A stretch of DNA of 34,591 bases from an uncultured Bacteroidales bacterium (GTDB lineage Bacteria > Bacteroidota > Bacteroidia > Bacteroidales > Bacteroidaceae), in NCBI GenBank assembly GCA_902774005.1, contig CACYGK010000019.1:1-34591 (forward strand), given 5' to 3'. Numbering within the stretch: the first letter of the stretch is position 1; every line of letters begins with the position of its first letter. Of the stretch, positions 1-8,144 are shown one piece after another. The translations under genes and the position numbers were made by a program. The notes beneath the pieces were generated by a model, which saw only the letters and a program-made list of their open reading frames with translations, ran no database searches and was not told the DNA's origin.

Positions 1-642
1 AGCATCGAGGCTTTGGCTGTTGCTATTATCATTTCCGGATTGCTGACTGTGGCTGTGCTGTGGAAGATGGGAATGATAGGGGCAAGGGCTTTCACTCCGG
101 AGAAGGTGAGTGGAAAGCGATTGGCACTTTCGTTCGTAGCTGCTTTCTCGTGTATCATCGCTGTCGATTTGCTTAGCGAACTGTTGCGACTGCCTAATCT
201 GATGGAGGAGCAGTTCATCGCTATGGTGCATAATGTGTGGGGTGTGGTAGCTATGATTGTGGTGGGTCCGATAGTCGAAGAACTGGTGTTCCGTGAGGCT
301 ATGCTCGGCCACATGCTGAGGAACGGAGTGGATAAGTGGTCGGCTATAGTGATAAGTGCCCTGCTGTTCGGAGTTATCCACGGAAATCCCATTCAGATTC
401 CGTTTGCTTTTGCCGTCGGACTGGTCTTCGGACTCATTTATTATAAGATGGGAAATGTGGTGCTGACTACGATAATCCATATTGTGAACAACTCGCTGGC
501 TGTGGCTGAGATGAATCTGCTGGGCGACGGTGCGGGGGATATCCACTATTACGATTATCTGGGAGGTATGGGAACGGAGGCTGCCATCATCGTGGTGTGC
601 GGCATCATCTGTCTCGTTGCCACAATGAGAATAGATAAGTAG
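1..642 (+). CDS. CPBP family intramembrane metalloprotease (5' end cut by window)
   Basis: The open frame runs in from base 1, so the true start lies upstream. The visible 213 residues form several hydrophobic helices and carry the CPBP (CAAX protease and bacteriocin-processing) signature: a VEELVFRE stretch (EExxxR motif), FGVIHG with the second-motif histidine, and a C-terminal HIVNN segment. Known family members are membrane-embedded glutamic-type proteases that cleave prenylated or bacteriocin-type substrates; the substrate here cannot be told. The next gene starts 36 bases downstream on the same strand, so co-transcription with the symporter is likely. Confidence 0.85.
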   Translation, partial: SIEALAVAIIISGLLTVAVLWKMGMIGARAFTPEKVSGKRLALSFVAAFSCIIAVDLLSELLRLPNLMEEQFIAMVHNVWGVVAMIVVGPIVEELVFREAMLGHMLRNGVDKWSAIVISALLFGVIHGNPIQIPFAFAVGLVFGLIYYKMGNVVLTTIIHIVNNSLAVAEMNLLGDGAGDIHYYDYLGGMGTEAAIIVVCGIICLVATMRIDK

Positions 643-678
643 GTATAATAGGAAGCAAAGCTTCCGAAATAAGTAAAT

Positions 679-2148
679 ATGATTGTTTTTTCTCTATGTG
701 CTTATTTTGCCCTGATCCTTCTAGTATCGAGATGGGTAGCTGACTACGATAATAACGACACGTTCTTTTGTGCCGGAAGGAGTTCGTACTGGGGACTGGT
801 GGCGTTCGGAATGATTGGTGCCAGCATTAGCGGACTCACGTTTATAGGTGTGCCGGGATGGGTGATGACTACCGATATGACCTATCTGCAGATGTGTATC
901 GGTTTTATCTTCGGATACATATTCGTGGCGTTTGTCCTGCTGCCTTTGTACTATAGGATGAAGCTGACATCCATCTATACGTATCTGGATGTGAGGTTCG
1001 GAAAGAAAGGGTATAAGACAGGAGCTACGTTCTTCATCCTGAGCAAGCTGCTCAGTGCCGCTGCTAAGTTCTACATTGTAGTCCGTATATTACAGGTATG
1101 CGTAGCCGACGAGTACGGCATCCCCTATGCTGCTACGGCTGCCCTGACCCTTTTCTTCATCTGGCTTTATACCCACAGGAGCGGAATGAAGTCGCTGGTG
1201 TGGACTGATGTCTTCCAGACTTTCTTCCTGATTACAGCACTCATACTGATTATGCTTCGTGTATGCAGTATGCTGGAGATGAATCCGTCGGAGGCTTTTA
1301 CGGCAGTAATGAACGACCCACACAGCCGCATTTTCGAATGGGATGATTTCGTGTCGCGTCAGAATTTCTGGAAACAGTTTCTGAGCGGTGTGTTCGTAGT
1401 CATCGTGATGACAGGACTGGACCAGGACATGATGCAGAAGAACCTGACTTGCCGTTCGCTGCGTGGGGCACAGATGAATATGTGTACGTACGGGGTTATG
1501 TTCCTGCCGGTAAACTTCCTGTTCCTCGCTCTCGGCATTCTGCTTCTGATGCTCTACGGACAGCTGGGAATGGAACTTCCTGCAAGTGGTGACGAACTGC
1601 TGAGCGGCATTATCTTCTCCGGAGCCTTGGGAGAGGCAGCACTTATGTTCTTCACGATAGGAGTGGTGGCAAGTGCATTGTCGAGTGCCGATAGTGCCCT
1701 GACAGCCCTAACTACTTCGTTCTGTGTCGATATCCTGGATATGGAGAAGTTCTACAGCGTCGATTTGAAGTTTACAGCCAGAAAGGAACTCGTCCGCAAA
1801 CGTGTCCACATATTCATGATGCTGCTCTTCCTGTGTCTCACTTTGCTTTTCAACGAAGTGGGAAGCGGTAGTGTGATGGATCTGATTTATACTATCGTAA
1901 GCTATACCTACGGACCGCTGCTCGGACTGTTTGCTTACGGACTGCTGATGCAGTCGACTCCGAAGGAGACCGGTGTAATGTACGTAGCTATTGCTTCGCC
2001 CCTCGTTTGTCTGGTGCTCAACTACGTATGCAAGCACCACTACGGATATGAGTTCGGCTACGAGATGCTGATGCTCAACGGACTGCTCACCTTCGTGGGT
2101 TTGTGGTTACTGCCACGAAAGCCGAAATACTTTGCTTCGGAGTACTAG
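679..2148 (+). CDS. Sodium:solute symporter (SSS/SLC5 family)
   Basis: A protein of 489 residues with about a dozen hydrophobic helices. The early segment FFCAGRSSYWGLVAFGMIGA followed by ISGLTFIGVPG matches the start of the SSS fold (TM1-TM2, the region binding sodium and substrate), and SALSSADSALTALTTSF near residues 335-352 matches the conserved TM8 segment with small and serine residues that form the second sodium site. It would import a small solute, perhaps a sugar, sugar acid or amino acid, driven by the sodium gradient; the sequence does not reveal which. Its stop codon lies 5 bases from the stop of the convergent ABC ATPase gene, leaving almost no room for a separate terminator. Confidence 0.85.
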   Translation: MIVFSLCAYFALILLVSRWVADYDNNDTFFCAGRSSYWGLVAFGMIGASISGLTFIGVPGWVMTTDMTYLQMCIGFIFGYIFVAFVLLPLYYRMKLTSIYTYLDVRFGKKGYKTGATFFILSKLLSAAAKFYIVVRILQVCVADEYGIPYAATAALTLFFIWLYTHRSGMKSLVWTDVFQTFFLITALILIMLRVCSMLEMNPSEAFTAVMNDPHSRIFEWDDFVSRQNFWKQFLSGVFVVIVMTGLDQDMMQKNLTCRSLRGAQMNMCTYGVMFLPVNFLFLALGILLLMLYGQLGMELPASGDELLSGIIFSGALGEAALMFFTIGVVASALSSADSALTALTTSFCVDILDMEKFYSVDLKFTARKELVRKRVHIFMMLLFLCLTLLFNEVGSGSVMDLIYTIVSYTYGPLLGLFAYGLLMQSTPKETGVMYVAIASPLVCLVLNYVCKHHYGYEFGYEMLMLNGLLTFVGLWLLPRKPKYFASEY

Positions 2149-2153
2149 GAAAA

Positions 2154-2939
2154 CTACTTAGCCTGAATTATTCCCTCTACAACGCTGTGGAGCAGAGGTT
2201 CGATGCCTTTGCGACTGAAATAGCGCTCTATGCTTCCGTCCTTGCATAGGTCGTAGGGTGTACCTGTAGTGAAGCCCTGCTGTTTGTCGAGAAGCCAGAT
2301 GCAGTCGGCAATCTGCAGGGCATGTTCCAGGTCGTGAGTACTGAGGAATATAGTCTTCTGAAGTGAACGGGCAAGTTCCTTCAGCAGAAGCATCATCTGA
2401 ATCTTACTCGGATAATCGAGAAAGGCTGTGGGTTCGTCGAGTATGATGATAGGAGTCTCCTGAGCCAGAGCCTTTGCAATCATCACCTTCTGACATTCTC
2501 CGTCGGAGAGGGTATGCATCTTCCTGTCCTTCAACCATTCGATACCTACGAGACTCATGCTCTCAGCTATCACCTCCTCGTCGTGGTGCGACAGTCTGCC
2601 CCAGAAGCCGGTATAAGGACTGCGTCCCATACCTACCACATCCCATGCCGACATTTCCCTTATTCCGGAGTTGTCGGTAAGTACAACACTTACGAGTTTT
2701 GAGAGTTCGCCTTTGGTGTACGACTCCAGTTCGCGTCCCATAATCTGCACACTTCCACTCAGTAGGGGCTGAAATCCGCAGAGGGTACGCAGCAGAGTCG
2801 ATTTGCCGGCTCCGTTAGGTCCCAGCAGACAGGTGAGCTGATTAGCCTGAAGTGCAGAGGTGAGATTACTCGACACCTCGGCACATCCTTTCTTTGCCTT
2901 ATAACCTGTGGTCAGGTCTGTTATCGAGATTGTTTGCAT
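2154..2939 (-). CDS. ABC transporter ATP-binding protein, FecE/BtuD-like
   Basis: A protein of 261 residues with one nucleotide-binding domain: Walker A GPNGAGKST (about residues 40-48), a signature loop written LSDGE instead of LSGGQ, Walker B IIILDEPTAFLD and a switch histidine in LSTHDLEHA. Overall it resembles the ATPases of iron-siderophore, heme and cobalamin importers. The permease and substrate-binding genes usually found with such an ATPase are not adjacent. The gene follows the antiporter gene by 20 bases on the same strand, so the two are probably one transcript. The partner membrane proteins may be encoded elsewhere. The family is certain; the substrate is not. Confidence 0.85.
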   Translation of the reverse strand: MQTISITDLTTGYKAKKGCAEVSSNLTSALQANQLTCLLGPNGAGKSTLLRTLCGFQPLLSGSVQIMGRELESYTKGELSKLVSVVLTDNSGIREMSAWDVVGMGRSPYTGFWGRLSHHDEEVIAESMSLVGIEWLKDRKMHTLSDGECQKVMIAKALAQETPIIILDEPTAFLDYPSKIQMMLLLKELARSLQKTIFLSTHDLEHALQIADCIWLLDKQQGFTTGTPYDLCKDGSIERYFSRKGIEPLLHSVVEGIIQAK

Positions 2940-2959
2940 GTCGTCAAATGGGTTCCCTT

Positions 2960-3952
2960 TTATTTATTAATCACCAGCCACACATAGTATCCTATCTGAA
3001 GCAATACCATGATGGCACCTTCGAGTCGTGTGATGATGAAGCGTTTCCTGCCGATATAACTGAACAGCCAGAAGAGTAGGGCGGCACCCATCTCGACTGA
3101 GAGGTCGATATACGTGATACCTTTCATCGGCAGCGGATAAACCAGTGATGAGGCTCCGAGGATAAGGAGGGTGTTGAACACCACACTACCAACTACGTTA
3201 CCTACAGCCATTGCGTTGTCACCCTTACGTGCTGCTGCTATGCTGGTGGCGAGTTCGGGAGCCGACGTACCTATACTTACTATCGTCAGAGCTATGATAG
3301 CATCGCTGACTCCCAGCGAACGGGCTATGCCGGAGGCACCGTCTACCATCAGTTCACCTCCTTCGATGAGGCATCCCAGTCCGACGAGGAATATCAGAAC
3401 CGAAAACCACAGATTGTGCTGTTTGTCCTTTATTTCGTTATCGTTATCGTTAGCGTTTTTCTTTTTCTTCTCTTTCTTTGCCAACCAAAAAGTGTAGTAC
3501 ATATATATGGTGAAGAAACACAGAAGTATGAGTCCTTCGGCACGCGACAGGTAGTTTAGAGTTGCTTCTTCATCAAGTATCGTGTCGGCAAGCATTACGA
3601 AAAGTGCTCCCACAGCCAGATTCATTATTGGCAGGTCGCGCATCACATTTCCACGTGTGAGGAGTATCGGCGATATGAGGGCTGTCGCTCCCATCATTCC
3701 CAGAATATTGAATATGTTGCTGCCTACTACATTTCCGATGGCGATGTCCGGACTCTTATGTATGGCACCGAGCATACTGACTACAAATTCCGGAGCCGAG
3801 GTACCGATAGCTACTATCGTCAGTCCGATGACCAATGTCGGAATACCGAAACGACGGGCTATGCTCGCTGCTCCGTCAGTAAGCCAGTCGGCACCCTTGA
3901 CAATGAGGACGAGTCCGACGAGAAATAAGGCGATGTCGGTAATTAATTCCAT
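2960..3952 (-). CDS. Calcium/sodium antiporter (CaCA family, YrbG-like)
   Basis: A protein of 330 residues made of two homologous halves, each with five hydrophobic segments. The two alpha-repeat motifs are visible: VAIGTSAPEFVVSMLGA in the first half and VSIGTSAPELATSIAAA in the second, each followed by an AxGNVVGSxxFN segment. These repeats form the ion-binding site in inner-membrane exchangers of the YrbG type, which swap sodium for calcium. The halves are joined by a charged cytoplasmic loop (KKEKKKKNANDNDNE), typical of the family in position. The gene leads a two-gene transcript with the ABC ATPase. A minus-strand -7 box lies just upstream at 3961-3968. Confidence 0.9.
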   Translation of the reverse strand: MELITDIALFLVGLVLIVKGADWLTDGAASIARRFGIPTLVIGLTIVAIGTSAPEFVVSMLGAIHKSPDIAIGNVVGSNIFNILGMMGATALISPILLTRGNVMRDLPIMNLAVGALFVMLADTILDEEATLNYLSRAEGLILLCFFTIYMYYTFWLAKKEKKKKNANDNDNEIKDKQHNLWFSVLIFLVGLGCLIEGGELMVDGASGIARSLGVSDAIIALTIVSIGTSAPELATSIAAARKGDNAMAVGNVVGSVVFNTLLILGASSLVYPLPMKGITYIDLSVEMGAALLFWLFSYIGRKRFIITRLEGAIMVLLQIGYYVWLVINK

Positions 3953-3960
3953 AACGGCTG

Positions 3961-3968
3961 CGAAGTTA
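3961..3968 (-). promoter_or_regulatory. Probable -7 box of the antiporter gene
   Basis: The minus strand reads TAACTTCG, one base away from the Bacteroidota -7 consensus TAnnTTTG, 9 bases before the antiporter start codon. That implies a very short leader. No clear -33 TTTG is seen. Confidence 0.4.
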
Positions 3969-3981
3969 CGGATAAAATCAG

Positions 3982-3989
3982 TATCTTTG
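3982..3989 (+). promoter_or_regulatory. Possible -7 box facing the TorF-like gene
   Basis: The plus strand reads TATCTTTG, a full match to TAnnTTTG. It would give a leader of about 150 bases before the TorF-like gene. It lies where the -33 region of the antiporter promoter would be, so the two divergent promoters would overlap. The -33 box is not recognisable. Confidence 0.35.
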
Positions 3990-4145
3990 TCGAAAATTTC
4001 AAAAAATATAGATTAACATTCCATTTTAACTTCCAATTTAAGTTGCCTTCGGCGAATTTGCTAACGGGGCTGACTTCGTCTTCCTCAAACGCGACTCGAT
4101 AATTCATGCAAGCACGATTATACTCGCTGCTCTTTCGGGTCAAAT

Positions 4146-4862
4146 GTGTTGCTTCTGCTTGCCTTTCTCGCACCGGTGAGTGGTGTTGCTCAGAAAAGAG
4201 TGGAGGTGTCTGCATCAGTCGACGTGGTAAGCCATTTCCTGTGGCGTGGTCTCGACTTCGGTAATGCTGCCATACAACCGTCGCTTGCAGTAGGGTGGCG
4301 CGGACTGTCGTTGGGACTATGGGGCAGTTGCGGACTGGTGAGGAATAACGGTACCGACCATGTTACGAAGGAGATAGACGTCGAACTGAAATACAGCTTC
4401 AGTGGATTCACCATCGGACTCTGCGACGATTTCTGTGTGCGTGACGGTGCCGATCCGAAGTTTTTCTACTTCAAACAGGGAAGCTATCATGGTCTGGAGG
4501 CAATGCTGGAGTACGATTTCGGATTCCTCATGCTCCATTGGAGTACCTATATTTCAGGATATGCCGACAAATACGTTAATGATTGGGGACACGAAAAACA
4601 TGCATACGCTTCCTATGCCGAGATTTCTGCTCCGTTCCGTCTCGGAGGTTTCGACTGGAGGGCAGAATTCGGTTTCCTGCCTTACGGTCCCAAAGGTACT
4701 TACGACGATGCAGAAGGTTTTTCGATTATTAATACAACCCTCCGGGCTACAAGAGCTATTAAGTTCTCTTCCAATTTCTCTCTGCCTGTCTTCTTACAGG
4801 CAACGGTAAATCCTGAATCTGGACGTATGTACTTCCTTGCCGGATGTACATTTGAATTCTAA
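4146..4862 (+). CDS. TorF-like putative outer-membrane protein
   Basis: About 238 residues. A hydrophobic leader ending in VSGVAQ is followed by SASVDVVSHFLWRGLDFGN and AIQPSLAVGWRGLSLGLWGS, the pattern of the TorF/Gcw_chp family of small predicted beta-barrel proteins, with alternating aromatic strands to the C-terminal phenylalanine. The start is uncertain: the frame has no ATG, only GTG at 4146 or TTG at 4149, so the signal peptide would lack the usual positive N-region. An ATG at 4106 in another frame encodes MQARLYSLLFRVK, which would make a good N-region if one base near 4145 were extra. The function of the family is not established; an outer-membrane location is inferred. Confidence 0.65.
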   Translation: MLLLLAFLAPVSGVAQKRVEVSASVDVVSHFLWRGLDFGNAAIQPSLAVGWRGLSLGLWGSCGLVRNNGTDHVTKEIDVELKYSFSGFTIGLCDDFCVRDGADPKFFYFKQGSYHGLEAMLEYDFGFLMLHWSTYISGYADKYVNDWGHEKHAYASYAEISAPFRLGGFDWRAEFGFLPYGPKGTYDDAEGFSIINTTLRATRAIKFSSNFSLPVFLQATVNPESGRMYFLAGCTFEF

Positions 4863-5032
4863 AAGACCCTCTCCGTTTCCCCGACCTCGCGTTTTAGCTG
4901 AAACTTCTCCGCTAAAGCTACGATACTTTCAGAACAGCTGAGCCCAACGACCTTATAAAACAACGTACCCATGTTTTATCTCGGTCGCCCCCTGTTTCAG
5001 GGGAAGATAAGCTTAGATTTTAAAAAAGGCAC

Positions 5033-5096
5033 AAAAAAAAGGGATACCGCTGTATCCCCAACCTTTAATAACCTTAAATCTAATACTATGAAAAAC
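5033..5096 (-). ncRNA. Probable small RNA with own promoter and terminator
   Basis: On the minus strand a promoter (-33 CTTG at 5130-5133, 19-base spacer, -7 TACCTTTG at 5110-5103) is followed about 50 bases later by an intrinsic terminator: stem GGGATAC/GTATCCC (5041-5058) with a 4-base loop, then eight U (5040-5033). No start codon with a useful frame lies between them, so the product would be a free RNA of about 64 nucleotides. Its 5' part is A/U-rich (UUUUUCAUAGUAUUAGAUUU). I recall similar segments elsewhere in Bacteroidales genomes but cannot confirm this here. The start is inferred from the -7 box. Confidence 0.55.
5041..5058 (-). terminator. Intrinsic terminator of the predicted small RNA
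   Basis: A perfect 7-bp stem GGGATAC/GTATCCC with a 4-base loop, followed on the minus strand by eight U (5040-5033). On the plus strand no U-run follows, so it serves the minus strand only. Confidence 0.7.
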
Positions 5097-5102
5097 ACGA
5101 TG

Positions 5103-5133
5103 CAAAGGTACGGCTCTTTGGCAAATCTGCAAG
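5103..5133 (-). promoter_or_regulatory. Promoter of the predicted small RNA
   Basis: Minus strand: CTTG, 19 bases, TACCTTTG followed by C. This fits the Bacteroidota housekeeping consensus TTTG-N19-TAnnTTTG with one mismatch. Confidence 0.6.
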
Positions 5134-5281
5134 AATTGTGTGCGAAAACATTTCAAAAACGTGTGTTTTTATGATGTAAATCAATGGATGTGTTCGGGAA
5201 CGACCTAAAAATCTATGCTCAACGTATGTTGAAGTTTTTTCTTTTTCGACAGGAAAATGCTGTTTTTCGCAGAATAATCCC

Positions 5282-5290
5282 TATCTTCGC
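5282..5290 (+). promoter_or_regulatory. Probable -7 box of the thioredoxin gene
   Basis: TATCTTCGC resembles TAnnTTTGC with one mismatch and would start transcription about 25-30 bases before the ATG at 5322. Confidence 0.4.
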
Positions 5291-5321
5291 ATCCGCAAAA
5301 CCAATTAAAAGCCAATTAAAA

Positions 5322-5825
5322 ATGAAAAAGTATCTGATTAGCTGTCTGCTTCTGACTATGTCAGTAATGTGCGGAGCACAGAATGCAGGTGACATGTACA
5401 AGGATTTCTCAGCATCGTACAATGGTAAGGTAACCAAACTGAGCGACTATGTAGGTAAGGGTAAGTACGTCCTCGTTGACTTCTGGGCAAGCTGGTGTCC
5501 TCCATGCCGTCGTGAGATTCCAAACCTCATCGCTGTATATAACAAGCACAAGGGTGATAAGTTCACCGTACTCGGAGTTGCCACTTGGGACGAACCCGAC
5601 GACACGAAGAAGGCTATCCAGGAACTCGGCATCAACTATCCGCAGATGCTCAATGCCGGCAAGGCAGGTTCTGATGCATACGGCATTCAGGGCATTCCTG
5701 AAATCATCCTCTTTGCTCCCGATGGCAAGATAGTAGCTCGCGGACTCCGTGGCGAAGCTATCGAAAAGGAAGTAAGCCGCGTTCTGGGTGCAGCACCCAA
5801 GGCAACAAAAAAGAAAGCAAAATAA
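5322..5825 (+). CDS. Secreted TlpA/ResA-like thioredoxin
   Basis: A protein of 167 residues: an N-terminal signal peptide (to about CGAQ, residue 20), then a thioredoxin fold with DFWASWCPPC, the redox pair being C59 and C62, and the cis-proline segment GIQGIPE. The family reduces or exchanges disulfides in periplasmic proteins, for example during cytochrome maturation, or supports cell-envelope oxidative balance. The open frame extends to 5184, but ATG 5322 is chosen because it begins the signal peptide and lies just after the promoter-like box. The C-terminus is a lysine-rich tail (KATKKKAK). The neighbouring genes give no hint of its partner. Confidence 0.88.
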   Translation: MKKYLISCLLLTMSVMCGAQNAGDMYKDFSASYNGKVTKLSDYVGKGKYVLVDFWASWCPPCRREIPNLIAVYNKHKGDKFTVLGVATWDEPDDTKKAIQELGINYPQMLNAGKAGSDAYGIQGIPEIILFAPDGKIVARGLRGEAIEKEVSRVLGAAPKATKKKAK

Positions 5826-5850
5826 ATTGGGTGCCCTTAAAGGTCTTTAA

Positions 5851-5885
5851 CCCTTAACCTTTAACCCTTAACCCTTAACCTTTAC
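5851..5885. repeat. Array of five 7-bp units abutting rfbA
   Basis: Units CCCTTAA, CCTTTAA, CCCTTAA, CCCTTAA and CCTTTAC follow each other without gap and end exactly before the ATG of rfbA. They fit the loose heptamer NN(T/C)TNA(C/A) seen at other gene borders in this window. Confidence 0.75.
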
Positions 5886-6779
5886 ATGAAAGGAATTGTA
5901 CTGGCAGGCGGTTCGGGAACCCGTCTCTACCCTATAACGAAAGGAGTGAGCAAACAGCTCATTCCTATTTTCGATAAACCGATGGTTTATTATCCTATCA
6001 GTGTCCTCATGCTTGCAGGCATCCGCGACATACTGATAATCTCTACTCCTTACGACCTTCCCGGATTCCGTCGTCTCTTGGGCGATGGCAGCGACTACGG
6101 AGTTCACTTCGAATATGCAGAACAACCGTCACCCGACGGACTGGCACAGGCATTCATCATCGGTGAGAAGTTCGTAGGCAACGACGACGTATGTCTCGTA
6201 CTTGGTGATAACATCTTCCACGGACGTGGTTTCTCGGGTATGCTCCGCCAATGTGTTGCCGATGCTGCCCAGGGAAAGGCAAACGTATTCGGTTATTGGG
6301 TGCAGGACCCGGAACGTTACGGTGTGGCTGAGTTCGACCGTGAAGGCAACTGTCTCAGCATCGAGGAGAAACCAGCCAAACCGAAGTCCAACTATGCCGT
6401 TGTCGGACTCTACTTCTATCCCAACAAGGTGGTGGAGATAGCGAAGAACATAAAACCGAGTTCGCGTGGTGAACTGGAAATCACTACTGTCAATCAGGCG
6501 TTTCTAAACGAGAAAAACCTCAAGGTTCAGCTTCTCGGACGTGGTTTCGCATGGCTCGATACGGGTACTCACGACTCACTCTCCGAAGCAAGTACATTCA
6601 TCGAAGTACTGGAGAAACGTACCGGTCTGAAGATAGCCTGTCTCGAAGGCATCGCATACCATCAGGGCTGGATATCTACCGAAAAACTGCGTCAGTTGGC
6701 TCAGCCTATGATAAAGAACCAATACGGACAATACCTCATGAAACTTGCCGATACAAATTATTTCGGTGAGTTAAAATAA
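5886..6779 (+). CDS. rfbA: Glucose-1-phosphate thymidylyltransferase
   Basis: A protein of 297 residues, the usual length for RmlA/RfbA. The nucleotide-binding start GGSGTRLYP (residues 8-16) with [10 protein letters not shown], the metal-binding LGDNIFHG and the [19 protein letters not shown] segment are all diagnostic. The enzyme joins glucose-1-phosphate and dTTP to make dTDP-glucose, the first step of dTDP-L-rhamnose synthesis for cell-surface polysaccharide. The other rml genes (rfbB, rfbC, rfbD) are not in the window. The GH28 gene starts 14 bases after its stop, suggesting one transcript although the functions differ. Confidence 0.96.
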   Translation: MKGIVLAGGSGTRLYPITKGVSKQLIPIFDKPMVYYPISVLMLAGIRDILIISTPYDLPGFRRLLGDGSDYGVHFEYAEQPSPDGLAQAFIIGEKFVGNDDVCLVLGDNIFHGRGFSGMLRQCVADAAQGKANVFGYWVQDPERYGVAEFDREGNCLSIEEKPAKPKSNYAVVGLYFYPNKVVEIAKNIKPSSRGELEITTVNQAFLNEKNLKVQLLGRGFAWLDTGTHDSLSEASTFIEVLEKRTGLKIACLEGIAYHQGWISTEKLRQLAQPMIKNQYGQYLMKLADTNYFGELK

Positions 6780-6793
6780 AAAAATCTTTTCCT

Positions 6794-8125
6794 ATGAAAA
6801 TTCTCCTTTCGTTAATTCTTTCCCTTCTCGCTTTCCTTCCTGCCTCGGCACAATATCGCGAGACGGTTATCACCGATGCTCCGTTCCCAATGCAACCCAT
6901 AAAGGAGTATATATTCCCTGAACGTGAGTTCCCCATCACCAAGTACGGAGCAAAGAGTGACGGCAAGACACTCTGCACCAAAGCCTTTCAGAAGGCAATG
7001 GCTGCATGCAGCAAGGCAGGAGGCGGCTATGTAGTGGTTCCTGCCGGCAAATGGATTACGGGTGCCATACATTTCCGTTCAAACTGCAACCTGCGTCTCG
7101 ACGAGGGTGCCGTGGTAGAGTTTACTGATAATCCGAAAGATTACCTTCCTGCCGTCCATACCACATGGGAAGGGGTGGAGTGTTACAACTACTCGCCACT
7201 CGTCTTTGCTTACGAATGCGAGAATATCGCCATCAGCGGCAAGGGTAAACTGGCTCCGCGAATGAAGTACTGGAAGACATGGTTCAACCGTCCTCCGTCA
7301 CATATTGAGGCTACACGCAAACTCTATACCTGGTGTTCCGAAGTCGCTCCTATGGAGCAGCGCCAGGTGGCTGACACTCTCAGTCGCATGCGTCCTCACC
7401 TCATCCAGTTCAACCGTTGCAAGAATGTCCTGCTCGAGAACTTTGCCATCCGTGAGAGTCCGTTCTGGACCATACATATATATATGTGTGACGGAGGTAT
7501 AGCCCGTGGACTCGATGTATATGCACATGGTCATAACAACGACGGAATCGACATCGACATGACTAAGAACTTCCTCGTTGAGAACTGCACCTTCGATCAG
7601 GGTGATGATGCCGTAGTAATCAAGGCTGGACGCAATCAGGATGCATGGCGACTCGGTTGTCCTACGGAGAATATAGTCATCCGCAACTGTGTCATCAAGA
7701 AAGGGCACACCCTGCTCGGCATAGGTTCCGAACTCTCAGGTGGCATACGCAATGTCTATATGACCAACTGTACCACACCGGGTGAGGTGCTCCGTCTCTA
7801 CTACGTGAAGACCAACCACCGTCGTGGCGGCTTCGTAGAGAATATCTGGCTTCGCGGAGCAAAGGTGCGCTACTGCAAGGAAGCCGTCGCACTCGCTACC
7901 GACGTAGTATATCAGTGGAAGGACTTTCCTGACTACGAGACCCGTCTCACCAAGATTCAGGGACTCCATATCGAAGACGTAGAGGTTGACTCCTGCGAGA
8001 CAGTCGTAACCCTCATGGGTGACAAGCGTCTGCCGGCACGCGACGTGACAATCAAGAACCTCCGCGTGGGTAAGTTCACCAAGAAGTTCTGCGAGATAGA
8101 AAACGTAGAAAACATCGAACTGTAA
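6794..8125 (+). CDS. Glycoside hydrolase family 28 (polygalacturonase-like), secreted
   Basis: A protein of 443 residues with a signal peptide (about 1-19, ending PASAQ) and a right-handed beta-helix of the pectinase type. The GH28 catalytic motifs are in order: NNDGIDID (about 246-253, the NTD motif), QGDDAVVIKAG (about 269-279, the aspartate pair), GHTLLGIGSE (about 305, the GHG-like histidine) and RLYYVKTN (about 331-338, the RIK-like lysine). Family members hydrolyse polygalacturonan or rhamnogalacturonan, often as exo-acting enzymes in Bacteroidota. No SusC/SusD genes or other pectin genes lie next to it, so it sits outside a classical polysaccharide utilisation locus. Confidence 0.92.
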   Translation: MKILLSLILSLLAFLPASAQYRETVITDAPFPMQPIKEYIFPEREFPITKYGAKSDGKTLCTKAFQKAMAACSKAGGGYVVVPAGKWITGAIHFRSNCNLRLDEGAVVEFTDNPKDYLPAVHTTWEGVECYNYSPLVFAYECENIAISGKGKLAPRMKYWKTWFNRPPSHIEATRKLYTWCSEVAPMEQRQVADTLSRMRPHLIQFNRCKNVLLENFAIRESPFWTIHIYMCDGGIARGLDVYAHGHNNDGIDIDMTKNFLVENCTFDQGDDAVVIKAGRNQDAWRLGCPTENIVIRNCVIKKGHTLLGIGSELSGGIRNVYMTNCTTPGEVLRLYYVKTNHRRGGFVENIWLRGAKVRYCKEAVALATDVVYQWKDFPDYETRLTKIQGLHIEDVEVDSCETVVTLMGDKRLPARDVTIKNLRVGKFTKKFCEIENVENIEL

Positions 8126-8144
8126 CTCCTAACTAAATAAAACA

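Larger units (their letters stand above)
4863..5321. other. Gene-poor stretch with hairpin and small-RNA unit
   Basis: I see no convincing protein gene here. It contains a short hairpin at 4989-5003 (CCCCTG, loop TTT, CAGGGG), the minus-strand small-RNA unit at 5033-5110, and the promoter of the following thioredoxin gene. Confidence 0.6.

Noticed and set aside
5089..5175. A 28-codon plus-strand frame starting MKNTMQRYGS near the small-RNA region
   Set aside because: It overlaps the minus-strand promoter and RNA start; its content is explained by the CAAAGGTA complement of the -7 box, and no plus-strand promoter precedes it.
5184..5321. Upstream extension of the thioredoxin gene
   Set aside because: The extra residues do not resemble a signal peptide, whereas ATG 5322 starts one and follows a promoter-like box.
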